Below, piece after piece: positions 49,944-58,989 of a stretch of DNA of 64,000 nucleotides. Position numbers and translations under genes: made by a program. Under the pieces are notes generated by a model, which ran no database searches, was not told where the DNA came from, and was given only the letters and a program-made list of their open reading frames with translations. This stretch comes from Corallococcus soli (GTDB taxonomy: Bacteria; Myxococcota; Myxococcia; Myxococcales; Myxococcaceae). Each line of letters opens with the position of its first letter. The stretch's first letter is position 1. The DNA lies in NCBI RefSeq assembly GCF_014930455.1, contig NZ_JAAIYO010000001.1, positions 806,001 through 870,000 on the forward strand, read 5' to 3'.

Positions 49944-51203
49944 CTACGGCAGGGGCTCCATCCCCTGGGGAGGCAGGGCGGTGCCGGCGGGCCAGAGCAC
50001 GTACGCGGCCCCCCGGGAGTGCTGCCAGGCGCGCCACAGCTCGGCGCGCCGGTACGTCGTCCCGGTGGTTTCGTTGGAGCCGAAAGCAGGGTCGTTGACG
50101 ACGACGTCGCCGTCGGCGGTGAAGCCCTTCACGACGATGAGGTGGCCGTCGGTGCGGCGGGAGGCCCCGCCGGTGAGCTCTCCGGGCTCGTACGCGATGC
50201 TGATGCTCACGGGGATGCCAGCGGCGATGAGGCGCTCCACGGGGGCGAAGGAGTCGAACCGGGCGACGAGCCCGTGCAGCGCCCCGTTGGACATGCTGGC
50301 GGCATAGGCGGTGTTGAAGCTCCAGTTGCCGGTGCCCTTGTAGACCCAGTCATAGGTGTGGGCGGCGGCGGTGGGCACGGGGTGCTCCAGGTCCGCGCGG
50401 CCCAGCTTCCGGCTCCAGTAGCCGAGCAGCATGGTGGTGGACGTGGGGGAGCACCAGACCTCGCCGCCGTCGGGGTAGATCATCTGCGAATAGCCCGGCA
50501 CGTCCAGCACGGTGCCCCACGCGGCGCGGTCCCCGGTGGCGTCCTCGGGCTTGCGGCGCGTGTCGGTGACGGCGGCGGCGAGCGAGCGGACGCGGGGGCT
50601 TGCGTCCGGGCGTTCGGAGAAGAGGAACACGGTGACGCGCAGGGCGTCCGCGCGGCGCTTCAGGTTGAGCGTGTCGGTGAACACGTTGCCGTCCGCGTCA
50701 CCCTGGCCGTCCACGCTGTGGCGCGCGACGGTGGCCACGTCGAAGGCCCAGACGCCCAGCTCGTAGTCCTTCGTCCAGGTGCCCTCGATGCGCGCGGCGA
50801 CGGTGAGCTTCACCCAGGTGCCCGGAGGCGTCTGCGCGTCGAAGGACGGCACCACGCTGTCGAAGCCGCCGGGGACGGCCTGGACTTCGGAGGTGGCGGT
50901 GCCGAAGCGGAACGTGCCGCCGTTGTAGTAGCTGCCCCCGTCCAACCAGCCACCCGCGGGGAACGGGTCGCTGCCTTGCTTCGCGGTGGCGTCCAGTTCC
51001 AGCGCGCCGTCCGCGGCGACGCGGGTGCCGTCGCGGGTGAAGCGCGCCAGGTCACCCGTGGCCGCGCCGCGCTGCCACAGCCGGGCGGGAGAGCCTGCTT
51101 CGGTCGTGGGTGCATCCGGAGCCGGTGACGAGGGCGAGGAGGCACAGGCCCAGACGAACGAGGCCAACAGGACGGCGGAGAAGACGCGAGCGCGGGCGTT
51201 CAC
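49944..51203 (-). CDS. Lipoprotein with C39-type cysteine peptidase domain
   Basis: A 419-residue exported protein. The lipobox FVWAC puts the lipidated Cys near residue 20. Residues 40-215 are beta-rich (GTWVKLTVAARIEGTW, YELGVWAFDVATVARHS) and resemble a carbohydrate-binding or discoidin-like domain. Residues 240-410 form a papain-like Peptidase_C39_2 domain with Cys in EVWCSPTSTTMLLGYW, His in TDGHLIVVKGF and Asn/Asp in VVVNDPAF. It could cleave peptides at the cell surface; the substrate is unknown. The start is a GTG at 51203. Confidence 0.78.
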   Translation of the reverse strand: MNARARVFSAVLLASFVWACASSPSSPAPDAPTTEAGSPARLWQRGAATGDLARFTRDGTRVAADGALELDATAKQGSDPFPAGGWLDGGSYYNGGTFRFGTATSEVQAVPGGFDSVVPSFDAQTPPGTWVKLTVAARIEGTWTKDYELGVWAFDVATVARHSVDGQGDADGNVFTDTLNLKRRADALRVTVFLFSERPDASPRVRSLAAAVTDTRRKPEDATGDRAAWGTVLDVPGYSQMIYPDGGEVWCSPTSTTMLLGYWSRKLGRADLEHPVPTAAAHTYDWVYKGTGNWSFNTAYAASMSNGALHGLVARFDSFAPVERLIAAGIPVSISIAYEPGELTGGASRRTDGHLIVVKGFTADGDVVVNDPAFGSNETTGTTYRRAELWRAWQHSRGAAYVLWPAGTALPPQGMEPLP

Positions 51204-51336
51204 CCGCGCGATTCTCTCAAACGCGCATGTGCGCTCACAAGGTGGAAACCAGGAAAGTCCTGTGGCGTACGAGTGGGCATGCGACGTGCGCCGTCGGCTT
51301 GCGTCATCGCTTGCGCGAAGGCCACGGGTTGAAGGC

Positions 51337-52695
51337 TCACGCCCAGAGTTCCTGCTCCAGCGTGTCGAGGAGGCCGAGGGCGACCTCGGGCGCAGGCAGG
51401 CCCGCGGCGGTGACGAGGCCCGGGTCCAGTGCCACCAGGACCTCCGCGCGCAACGTCGCCACCGCCTGTCGCTGGGCCTCGCGCAGCGCGCCCCGCTCCT
51501 GGGGCGAGAGGCGCGGCCGGGCCCACTGGTCGATGTCCCAGGAGAGGGCCGCGTGGCGCGTCTCGTCCTCGGCGATGCGGGCCATGGCCTCGCGCACCTC
51601 GGCGTCCTGCGCGTGCAGGGCCTGGTGGTGGGCCACCAGCGCGCCGTATGTCTCGCGCACGCAGCCCTCCACGGCGTTGTCCAGGGCCACGTCGAGGAGC
51701 GGGCGCAGGGGCAGCGGTGCGACGACGGGACGCTGGGGCGTGGCGCCGAAGCGACGCGCGATGCGCCCGGTCACGTCGGTGTGCAGGACTTCATCCATGG
51801 CGCTGCGGCGGGCCGCGTCCTGGAGCCCCGCGTCGGCGCCGTGCAGGGCCAGCTCCTCGCGCAGGCGCAGGAAGGCGTGGACGGAGGCGGCTTCCAGGTG
51901 CGCGGCCTCCGCGAAGTAGTGTCCCAGCGCGTCCGTGCTCTCGCAGGACGCGGCGTCCTGGAGGCCCACGGGGCGCCGGCCGATGGCGCAGGCGTCGCTG
52001 CCCTTCTCCAGGACATGGCGCTCCACTTCGCGGACTTCGCCGGAGGTGGACACCCGCACCACGTGTTGCGTCAGCGCCGTGTTCTTCCCGCAGGCATATC
52101 CCTGGGTTCCGATGACGTTGAAGCCGCCGTTCGGATCCTGCTTCACCGCGCCCCGCTCCAACTGGGAGCAGCTCATCGTGTTGCCAGCGGCGAAGGCCAG
52201 GAGCACGGCCTCCTGTGCGGTGTCGACGGTGCCCAGCAGGGACTTGAGGGACTCTGGCGTCGCGTAGGTCTTCACCTCGTCACCGCGCGTCGTGACCAGG
52301 AAGAAGTCGGCGCAGAGCTCCGTGCAGGTGTGATGGAAGCCCGCGCTGGGAACCGCGTTCTCCAGGGCGCCCTGACAGGCGGCGGCATCGGTGGCCGTCG
52401 CGCAGGGCTGGCCCTGGGAGGACACGGGGCCGGAGTCGCGCTCATCCGAGCCGAAGTACGTGTAGAGGTAGCGAAGCTGAACGAAGTCTGGCGCTGGGGA
52501 GATCGTCAGGGCGTCAAGGGCAAGGCCATTCCCGCTGCAGGCGATTTGCGAATAGCCCGTCAGGTCGGCGCGGCCGTCGGTCCCACCGTCAACCCCGTCG
52601 TCAGGGGTGGAGCCACAGCCCGCCAACACCAGGGGCGTGGCGAGCGAGGCCCGCAGGGCCCGTGAGAAGAGGTGGCGCAGTCGGAGTGCGTGCAT
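51337..52695 (-). CDS. Lipoprotein with ferritin-like diiron domain
   Basis: A 452-residue lipoprotein (signal ending VLAGCG). The first 240 residues form a Cys-containing domain shared with the next gene upstream (YSQIACSGNGLALDAL, TRGDEVKTYATPESLKSLLGTVDT, VERHVLEKGSDAC). Residues 245-430 are a ferritin-like helical bundle with carboxylate/His motifs HLEAASVHAF, MDEVLHTDV and EDETRHAALSWD, i.e. ExxH pairs of a diiron site. An extracellular ferritin-like domain on a lipid anchor is unusual; it may store or oxidise metals or act as an oxidase. The ATG follows GGAAG. A paralogue lacking this domain lies upstream. Confidence 0.75.
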   Translation of the reverse strand: MHALRLRHLFSRALRASLATPLVLAGCGSTPDDGVDGGTDGRADLTGYSQIACSGNGLALDALTISPAPDFVQLRYLYTYFGSDERDSGPVSSQGQPCATATDAAACQGALENAVPSAGFHHTCTELCADFFLVTTRGDEVKTYATPESLKSLLGTVDTAQEAVLLAFAAGNTMSCSQLERGAVKQDPNGGFNVIGTQGYACGKNTALTQHVVRVSTSGEVREVERHVLEKGSDACAIGRRPVGLQDAASCESTDALGHYFAEAAHLEAASVHAFLRLREELALHGADAGLQDAARRSAMDEVLHTDVTGRIARRFGATPQRPVVAPLPLRPLLDVALDNAVEGCVRETYGALVAHHQALHAQDAEVREAMARIAEDETRHAALSWDIDQWARPRLSPQERGALREAQRQAVATLRAEVLVALDPGLVTAAGLPAPEVALGLLDTLEQELWA

Positions 52696-52741
52696 GGGTG
52701 ACTTCCTGGCCAGGAGGCCCTTGGGATGACGAGGATGGGAC

Positions 52742-52766
52742 TGCCCCGGCTTCGACACCGGGGGCA
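52742..52766. terminator. Hairpin between the two paralogous lipoprotein genes
   Basis: TGCCCCGG (52742-52749) and CCGGGGGCA (52758-52766) pair with one bulged G around an eight-base loop. It follows the decayed paralogue at a point where ferritin-like homology stops. Confidence 0.5.
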
Positions 52767-52841
52767 GGCTTCTTGGGACACGGAGGTCGCTTCCAGGTGC
52801 GCGGCCTCCGAGAAGGAGTGTCCCAGCGCGCCCGTGCTCTC

Positions 52842-53564
52842 TCAGAGGGCCGCGGTCTGGGGGCCCACGGAGCTTCCGCTGCTCTTGCAGGCGTCGCCGC
52901 CCTTCTCCAGGACATGGCGCTCGACCTCGCGGAGCTCCCCGGCGGCGGACACCTCCAGCACGACCTGCTCCAACCCTGAGTCCGCGCAGGCGTCGCCCTC
53001 GTAGGTGACGACATTGAAGGTGCCGTTCGCGTTCTTCTTCACCGCGCCCTGTTCGAGCGTCTCGCAGCTCACGGCGTTGCCCGAGGCGTAGGCGAGCAGC
53101 ACGGCCTCCTGTTCGGTGTCGACAGTGCCCAGCAGGGACTTGAGGGCCTCCGGCGTCGGGTGCGTCTTCACCTCATCGCCGCGCGTGGTGACCAGGAAGG
53201 TATAGGTCACGACCGCGGGGCAGACGCCCTGGCAGGTGTCGACGAAGCTCTCCGTGGTGGTCGCGTTCGCCAGGGCGGTCTGGCAGGCGGGGACGTCGGT
53301 GGCCGTCGCGCAGGGCTGGCCGGAGCTGGTGCGGGTGCGACCACTCGTGGGTTCGGAGGGGCTGTTGGTGGAGCGAAGCTCGACGAAGTCCGGCGAGGGC
53401 GAAATCGCCAGTTCGCTGAGTGCGGGGACCCCGTTGTCGCAGGAGATTCGCGAGTAGCCTTCCAGGTCCGCGGAGGAGCCGCAGCCCGCGAGCACCAGCA
53501 GCGTGGCGAGCGAGGAGGTGCGCAGGGTCCGTGAGATGAAGTGACGCAGTTGGAGGGCGTTCAT
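52842..53564 (-). pseudogene. Truncated paralogue of the ferritin-like lipoprotein
   Basis: A 240-residue lipoprotein frame (signal ending VLAGCG) very similar to residues 1-245 of the gene at 51337-52695, including TRGDEVKTHPTPEALKSLLGTVDT and VERHVLEKGGDAC. It ends with TGA exactly where the paralogue has the Cys of ASCEST. In the same frame after this stop the sequence continues as homologous ESTGALGHSFSEAAHLEATSV and then becomes unrelated. The ferritin-like domain was thus lost by deletion and a nonsense change. The remaining N-terminal domain may still be made and exported. Confidence 0.75.
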
Positions 53565-53740
53565 GGGCGGCCTTTCTGGAAAGAGGTGCCGGGCGCTACA
53601 GCAACAGCGATGCCAGCACTCCGCCACGAGGAGGAGCCCTTGCCGGGGCGGCGCCACGTGCTCGGAAAATCCAGACAGGGCGACAGAATCCTGAGGGGCT
53701 GATCAGGCGCCCCCGCTCTCCCGAAGCCATTTGCCAGACG

Positions 53741-54550
53741 CTACCGGGCCGTCTTCCTGGCGACGGACCGTGAGCGCTTCGGGGCCGGGGCCTGTTCGAT
53801 GAGCACGGCCAGTCCATCCAGGACGCGCTCGAGTCCGAACCGGAAGGCGTGCTCGGGGTCGTAGGCGGCGCCATGGGCCTGGCCCGCGGCGGTGCCCACG
53901 CGGGCGGCGGTGGGATAGCGCTCGGGGTCGGACATGCGCGCGAGCAGGGGCGCGTTCGCCTGCCACCACGTCGCGTCGCTCATCTGGGATTCAAGTCGCG
54001 CGGCGCGCATGTCCGACGCGGCCCGGGCACAGGACTCGACGAAGCCCAGCACGAACGTCAGCGCGGCATCCCGCTCCACGTCGCCGAGGGCCGTGTCGTC
54101 GAAGGCCTGGAGCTCGTACTCGTACTTGGCCAACTGCCCCGGGCCCAGCGGCGGGCGCGTGGTGGACACGTCCGCGAGCCACGCGTGCGTGGTGAACAGG
54201 GCGCGGTTGTCATGGGCCACCGCCTCCAGGCGGGCCCGCCAGTCCCGCGTCTTCGGCTTGCGCCGGGCCATGCCCGCGTAGAGGCCGTCGAGCATCAGGT
54301 CGATGAGCTCCGCCCGGCCGGGGACATAGGTGTAGAGCCCCATGGGCGCGATGCCGAGCTTCCCGGCCAGCGCCCGCATCGTCACCGCGTCCAGCCCCTC
54401 CGCGTCCGCCAGCTCCACCGCCGTGGCGACGACGGTGTCCACGGTGAGGCCCGGCTTCGGCCCACGCTGTCCCTTCGGAGGCGTGGCCTCCCGCCACAAC
54501 AGCTCCAGCGTCCGTGTGGGGTCTCCCGCGCTGCTGCGATGCGATGCCAT
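53741..54550 (-). CDS. TetR family regulator with TetR_C-type domain
   Basis: A 269-residue regulator. The HTH is TMRALAGKLGIAPMGLYTYVPGRAELIDLM at about residues 60-90, after a 35-residue basic N-terminus. The C-terminal half matches the tetracycline-repressor-like TetR_C domain. It is divergent from the VOC gene; a perfect palindrome lies between (54592-54604), so it probably controls both. The ATG at 54550 is the first in the frame with a good context. Confidence 0.82.
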   Translation of the reverse strand: MASHRSSAGDPTRTLELLWREATPPKGQRGPKPGLTVDTVVATAVELADAEGLDAVTMRALAGKLGIAPMGLYTYVPGRAELIDLMLDGLYAGMARRKPKTRDWRARLEAVAHDNRALFTTHAWLADVSTTRPPLGPGQLAKYEYELQAFDDTALGDVERDAALTFVLGFVESCARAASDMRAARLESQMSDATWWQANAPLLARMSDPERYPTAARVGTAAGQAHGAAYDPEHAFRFGLERVLDGLAVLIEQAPAPKRSRSVARKTAR

Positions 54551-54591
54551 GCGGCGGATTCTTCCAACGCCAGGACCTTGACGTGCAACTG

Positions 54592-54604
54592 CGTACGGCG
54601 TACG
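54592..54604. promoter_or_regulatory. Palindrome CGTAC-GGC-GTACG between tetR and VOC genes
   Basis: CGTAC (54592-54596) and GTACG (54600-54604) form a perfect inverted repeat 41 bases upstream of the tetR start and 39 bases upstream of the VOC start. Its position between divergent genes marks it as the probable operator. Confidence 0.55.
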
Positions 54605-54643
54605 TAGATTGAGGAGTCCGTCAAACCCCGCTGGAGGATGACC

Positions 54644-55063
54644 ATGCGAGTCACTGCTTCCGCCGTATCCCTGAACGTCGATGACGTGGAGGCTTCCGCG
54701 TCCTTCCTGACGCAACACTTCGGCTTCAAGGAGGCGATGTCCGCGGACGGCTTCGTGTCGCTCGCGCGGCCGGACGTGGGCTTCAACGTCTGCTACCTGC
54801 GCACCGGCCTGAAGTCGCTCAAGCCCGAATCGCTGAAGACGCGCCGCGCGGAGGGGCTCATCGTGGCCTTCGTGGTCGACGACATCGACGCGGAGTACGC
54901 GCGCATCCAGGAGGAGGGCGTGAAGGTGCTGACGCCCATCGAGACGGAGCCCTGGGGCGAGCGCTACTTCCAGGTGGCGGACGCGAACGGCGTCATCATC
55001 CAGTTGGTGCAGTGGATGCACGCGCCGGACGCGGCGGCCGGACACGGCGGAGGCGCCGCCTGA
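54644..55063 (+). CDS. VOC (glyoxalase/bleomycin-resistance) family protein
   Basis: A 139-residue protein of the vicinal oxygen chelate fold, two beta-alpha-beta-beta-beta units (VSLNVDDVEASASFLTQHFGF, then LIVAFVVDDIDAEYARIQEEGV). The ending WGERYFQVADANGVIIQLVQW is typical of the glyoxalase-like subgroup. It may detoxify or sequester a small molecule sensed by the divergent TetR regulator. The ATG at 54644, not 54638, is placed correctly six bases after GGAGG. Confidence 0.83.
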   Translation: MRVTASAVSLNVDDVEASASFLTQHFGFKEAMSADGFVSLARPDVGFNVCYLRTGLKSLKPESLKTRRAEGLIVAFVVDDIDAEYARIQEEGVKVLTPIETEPWGERYFQVADANGVIIQLVQWMHAPDAAAGHGGGAA

Positions 55064-55148
55064 CGGTGGGGGCTGGACCCGGCCCATGCGCGGGCGGATG
55101 CACGGACCGTCCGTCGGGCCTCCTGCCCGGGCAAGGATGAAGGCGCGC

Positions 55149-55748
55149 ATGAGCACGGTCCGCACGGCCTCTCGCTTCACCTGGGCGCTGGGGTTGATGC
55201 CCCTGGCGCCGGGCCAACGTGTGCTGGAGGTGGGGTGCGGGCATGGGCTTGCGCTCGGCCTCGTCGCTTCGCGGGTCCACCCGGGATGTGTCCTGGGCAT
55301 CGACCGCTCGCCGAAGATGATCGCGCAGGCGGCGCGGCGGAACGCGGACGCGGTTCGCGCGGGACATGTCGTGCTGCGCACCGGGACGCTCGCGAGCGTG
55401 GACCTGGGGACCGAGCCGTTCGAGCTCGCCTTCGCCATCAACGTCAGCCTCTTCGCCCGCGACGCGCACGTCGTGCTGCCCGGCCCCGCGCGGGACGCGG
55501 ATTCCGACCTGGAAGACCGGCGTGGAAGAACGACCTGGAGGGCAGGCAGGGCGTTTGCCGAATGTCAGACTGAGTGGATAGCGTGCAGTGCATGCCGGAC
55601 ATCCGCCTGCCTGCCGAAGCGAAGTACAAGAACGAGCTGGACGCCCTCGCGGCGCATGACGACAAGCCCCGCCCACCGGGTTGGGCGCTGTCGCCCCGCG
55701 CGGTGGAGACATACATCCTGGGCAGTCCCAAGCCCGTGGGGGGCGTGA
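55149..55748 (+). pseudogene. 3'-truncated SAM methyltransferase
   Basis: The first 112 codons read as a class I methyltransferase: SRFTWALGLMPLAPGQRVLE, motif I LEVGCGHGLALGL, then VLGIDRSPKMIAQA and the strand ELAFAINVSLFA. At about 55485 the protein-like sequence stops and the frame continues with low-quality residues into the start of the MoxR gene, ending at 55748. The C-terminal third, including the usual LxPGGRLYL strand, is missing. The gene was probably cut when the downstream operon or its promoter region was joined here. Confidence 0.65.
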
Positions 55749-56677
55749 CCATCACGCCCAAGTACGTGGGTGACCGGGGCATCGTGCAGGTGTGCATCGC
55801 CACGCTGGCGTCGGACCGGGCGCTGATGCTGGTGGGCGAGCCGGGCACCGCGAAGAGCTGGCTGTCGGAGCACCTCTCCGCGGCCGTCAGCGGCACCTCC
55901 GGGCTCGTCGTGCAGGGCACGGCGGGCACCAGCGAGGACCACATCAAGTACTCGTGGAACTACGCGCTGCTGCTCGCGCAGGGCCCGTCACCGGAGGCGC
56001 TGGTGCCGTCGCCCATCCTCCGGGCCATGCGCACGGGCAAGTTCGCCCGCTTCGAGGAGGTGACGCGCACGTCGCCGGAGATCCAGGACTCGCTCATCTC
56101 CATCCTGTCGGAGAAGCAGGTGTCGGTGCCAGAGCTGGGGGAGATCACCAGCGCGCAGCGGGGCTTCAACCTCATCGCCACGGCGAACACGCGCGACCGG
56201 GGCGTCAACGAGATGAGCGCCGCGCTCAAACGCCGCTTCAACTTCGTCACGGTGCCGGTGGTGGAGGACCTGGAGCAGGAGATCCAGATCGTCACCAAGC
56301 GAGAGGCGGAGCTGCGCACCGACTACCAGGTGGGCGTGCCCCCGCCGGAGGAGCTGTCGCGGGTGCTGCTGACGCTCTTCCAGGAGCTGCGCAAGGGCGT
56401 GACGAAGGACGGCAAGACGAAGGTGCGCACGCCGGGGGCGGTGCTGTCCACGGCGGAGGCCATCAGCGTGCTGTTCAACAGCGCCATTCTCGCGCAGCAG
56501 TTCGGCTCCGGGACAGTGACGTCGCAGGAGCTGGCGGCCTCGCTGGTGGGCGCGGTGGTGAAGGAGCAGGAGGACGACGTGAAGGCGCTGCGCGAGTACA
56601 TGGAGACGGTGGCCAAGGGCCGCCCGGGTCCGTGGAAGGACCTGTACACCGCGAGCAAGAAGCTGCTGAGGGGCTGA
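55592..56677 (+). CDS. MoxR-type AAA+ ATPase (YehL-like)
   Basis: A 361-residue AAA+ ATPase of the MoxR/YehL branch. Walker A is GEPGTAKS at residues 82-89, and the Walker B region reads ARFEEVTRTSPEIQDSL, with acidic pair in place of DE. The sensor-1 part is GFNLIATANTRDRGVNEM and the Arg region ALKRRFNFVTVP. MoxR ATPases usually remodel partner proteins together with vWA-domain proteins, and such a partner is encoded downstream. I chose the ATG at 55592 (IRLPAEAKY); a GTG at 55574 is the alternative. The stop overlaps the next ATG (TGATG at 56675-56679). First gene of a four-gene operon. Confidence 0.85.
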   Translation: MPDIRLPAEAKYKNELDALAAHDDKPRPPGWALSPRAVETYILGSPKPVGGVTITPKYVGDRGIVQVCIATLASDRALMLVGEPGTAKSWLSEHLSAAVSGTSGLVVQGTAGTSEDHIKYSWNYALLLAQGPSPEALVPSPILRAMRTGKFARFEEVTRTSPEIQDSLISILSEKQVSVPELGEITSAQRGFNLIATANTRDRGVNEMSAALKRRFNFVTVPVVEDLEQEIQIVTKREAELRTDYQVGVPPPEELSRVLLTLFQELRKGVTKDGKTKVRTPGAVLSTAEAISVLFNSAILAQQFGSGTVTSQELAASLVGAVVKEQEDDVKALREYMETVAKGRPGPWKDLYTASKKLLRG

Positions 56678-58989
56678 TGGACTTCGCCCTGCTCTCCCGG
56701 GTGCAGCACTTCCCGGTGCGTCACCACTCGCCGCGCACCACCGCAGTGCTCCAGCGCTGGCTGGAGCGGGTGAAGCCCCAGGTCGTCCTCGTGGAGGGCC
56801 CCTGCGACGCGACCGGCATGGTGGACGTGCTGTGCGACGCGCAGACCCGGCCGCCCGTGGCCATCCTGGGCTACCGCACGGATGGAACGCCGGCATCGTC
56901 GCTGTGGCCCTTCGCCGCCTACTCGCCGGAGTACCAGGCGCTCAGATGGGCGCGGGCGAACGGCGCGCGCGTGGAGTTCATCGACATCCCGGTGGGCGTC
57001 AGCCTCGCGGTGGACCGCGACGCGCCCGGCCTGGGACTGGAGGCCGAAGCGACAGAGGGAGCCACGCCCGCTCCGGATGACACGGTGCCCCTCACGGACG
57101 CCTTCGCGCGCTCCCAGGGCTACCGCTCCTTCGAGGAGTTCTGGGAGGCGGCCTTCGAGGCGCCGGACTGGAGCCCGGAGCAGTTCCGGCCGGTGCTGCT
57201 GGCCTGGGCGGACGTCATCAACGCGGGCCCACGGCAGGGCTACCACCGCCAGCGTGACGCCTTCATGGCGCGCAAGGTGCTGGAGGTGGTGGCCAGCGGC
57301 GTGGCCCCTGAGAAGGTGGCGGTGGTGGCGGGCGCGGCGCACATCGCGGCCTTCGTGGCCAACGACGTGGAGCCCGCGCTGGAGGCGAAGCTGCCGGCGG
57401 GCGTGCCCTGCGCGGTGACGGTGATTCCGTTCAGCTTCCCCCGGCTCGCGGAGCAGCTGGGCTACGGCGCGGGCAACCGGGCGCCGCACTTCTACCAGAA
57501 GGCCCATGAGGCCCACTGCGACTTCCGGCGGGCCACGCTGGAGGTGCTGCTGGACTTCGCCAGCCACCTGCGGATGCGCGGCTTCTCCGCGTCGCTGTCG
57601 GACGTGCTGGAGGCGTACCGGCTGGCGGTGATGCTGTCGGACCTGCGCGAGAAGAGCGCGCCCGGCCTGGACGAGCTGCGCGAGGCGACGGTGGCCACGC
57701 TGTGCCGGGGCGACGCGACGCACGTGGACAGCTTCCTGTGGAAGAGCGTCATCGGCCATCAGGTGGGGCAGGTGGCCAGCCGCATCGGGCAGAACTCGTT
57801 GCAGGCGGAGTTCTGGCGCGAGGTGGGCGACCGCCGGCTGCCCCGCACGGACAGCCCGGAGACGTTCGCGCTGCGGCTCAACAACGAGGTGGAGGTGGGC
57901 TCCTCCGTGTTCCTCCACCGGCTGCGCGTGGCGGGGATTCCCTACGCGACGCTGTCGGGCACGGGCACCGGCACGCGCAGGCAGGCGGCGACGGAGGCGG
58001 GCGGCTACGCGGCGCTGACGCGGGTGCGCGAGTCCTGGCAGGCGCAGTGGACGCCGTCCACGGACGTGGCGCTGGTGGAGAAGATCGTCCTGGGCGACTC
58101 GCTGGAGGGCGTGACGACGCGCGTGCTCCAGGAGCGGCTGAACCTGGCCAGGACGACGGCCGAAGCGGCGGACGTGCTGCTGGAGTCCGTCATCACCGGC
58201 TGTCCCCAGACGGTGGCCTCCGCGCTCCGGTCCTGTGACGCGCACGCGGCCACGGACGCGGACCTGCCCTCGCTGGCGTCGGCGGCGCGGGCGCTGTCGG
58301 GGCTGATGGCCTACGGCACCTCGCGGGCGCACTCGGAGGTGGGGGACGAGGCGGTGGCGTCGCTGGGTGAGAAGACCTTCGGCCGGGCGCTCTTGCGCGT
58401 GCGTGAGGCCAGCGTGTGCGACGCCGAAGCGGTGCCCAGGGTGCTGGAGGCGCTGCGCACGCTGCACGAGGTGGCGCTGTCCCAGCCGCGCGCGGACAAG
58501 GCGGGCTGGTACGTGGAGGCGCGCGGGCTGATGGAGAGCCACGCCGTCCACCCCGCGACGTCGGGGCTCGCGACGGGGCTCCTGTACCTGGCGCGCGAGC
58601 TGCCGGAGTCCGACGTGGCGCTGGAGGTGGGGCGCCGGCTGTCGCTGGCGGTGGAGCCGGCGGACGCGGCGGCGTACCTGGAGGGCTTCCTCCAGGTGAA
58701 CGCGCTGGTGCTGGTGAAGAGCCGCGACGTGGTGAAGGCGCTGGACGACTTCCTCTGTGGCGTGGAGCCGGAGCGCTTCGTGCAGACGCTCCCGGTGCTC
58801 CGGCGGGCGCTGGGCACGCTGGGGGCCACGGAGCGGCGCTACCTGATGGAGAACGTGATGGGGGCGCGGCAGTTGAAGGACAAGGGTCGCGCGGTGAAGT
58901 CGGTGCTGGAGGAGAAGGACAAGGAGACGTTGAAGGACATGAGCGCGGAGCTGGGCAAGGCGCTCGATGACCTGGACGACCTGCTATGA
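56677..58989 (+). CDS. DUF5682 family protein with TraB/EreA/ChaN-like motifs (YehM-like)
   Basis: A 770-residue cytoplasmic protein of the DUF5682 family. The N-terminal 300 residues carry RHHSPRTTAVL, VVLVEGPCDATG (Glu40), RQRDAFMARKVLEVV (Arg193 to Met197) and VVAGAAHIAAF (His222). The order and spacing of Glu, R-x3-M and GxxH recall the TraB/EreA/ChaN fold. The remaining 450 residues are mainly helical. It starts inside the MoxR stop and ends inside the start of the vWA gene, so it is translationally coupled to both. E. coli YehM, of similar length, occupies the same place in yehLMPQ as I remember it. Confidence 0.78.
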   Translation: MDFALLSRVQHFPVRHHSPRTTAVLQRWLERVKPQVVLVEGPCDATGMVDVLCDAQTRPPVAILGYRTDGTPASSLWPFAAYSPEYQALRWARANGARVEFIDIPVGVSLAVDRDAPGLGLEAEATEGATPAPDDTVPLTDAFARSQGYRSFEEFWEAAFEAPDWSPEQFRPVLLAWADVINAGPRQGYHRQRDAFMARKVLEVVASGVAPEKVAVVAGAAHIAAFVANDVEPALEAKLPAGVPCAVTVIPFSFPRLAEQLGYGAGNRAPHFYQKAHEAHCDFRRATLEVLLDFASHLRMRGFSASLSDVLEAYRLAVMLSDLREKSAPGLDELREATVATLCRGDATHVDSFLWKSVIGHQVGQVASRIGQNSLQAEFWREVGDRRLPRTDSPETFALRLNNEVEVGSSVFLHRLRVAGIPYATLSGTGTGTRRQAATEAGGYAALTRVRESWQAQWTPSTDVALVEKIVLGDSLEGVTTRVLQERLNLARTTAEAADVLLESVITGCPQTVASALRSCDAHAATDADLPSLASAARALSGLMAYGTSRAHSEVGDEAVASLGEKTFGRALLRVREASVCDAEAVPRVLEALRTLHEVALSQPRADKAGWYVEARGLMESHAVHPATSGLATGLLYLARELPESDVALEVGRRLSLAVEPADAAAYLEGFLQVNALVLVKSRDVVKALDDFLCGVEPERFVQTLPVLRRALGTLGATERRYLMENVMGARQLKDKGRAVKSVLEEKDKETLKDMSAELGKALDDLDDLL

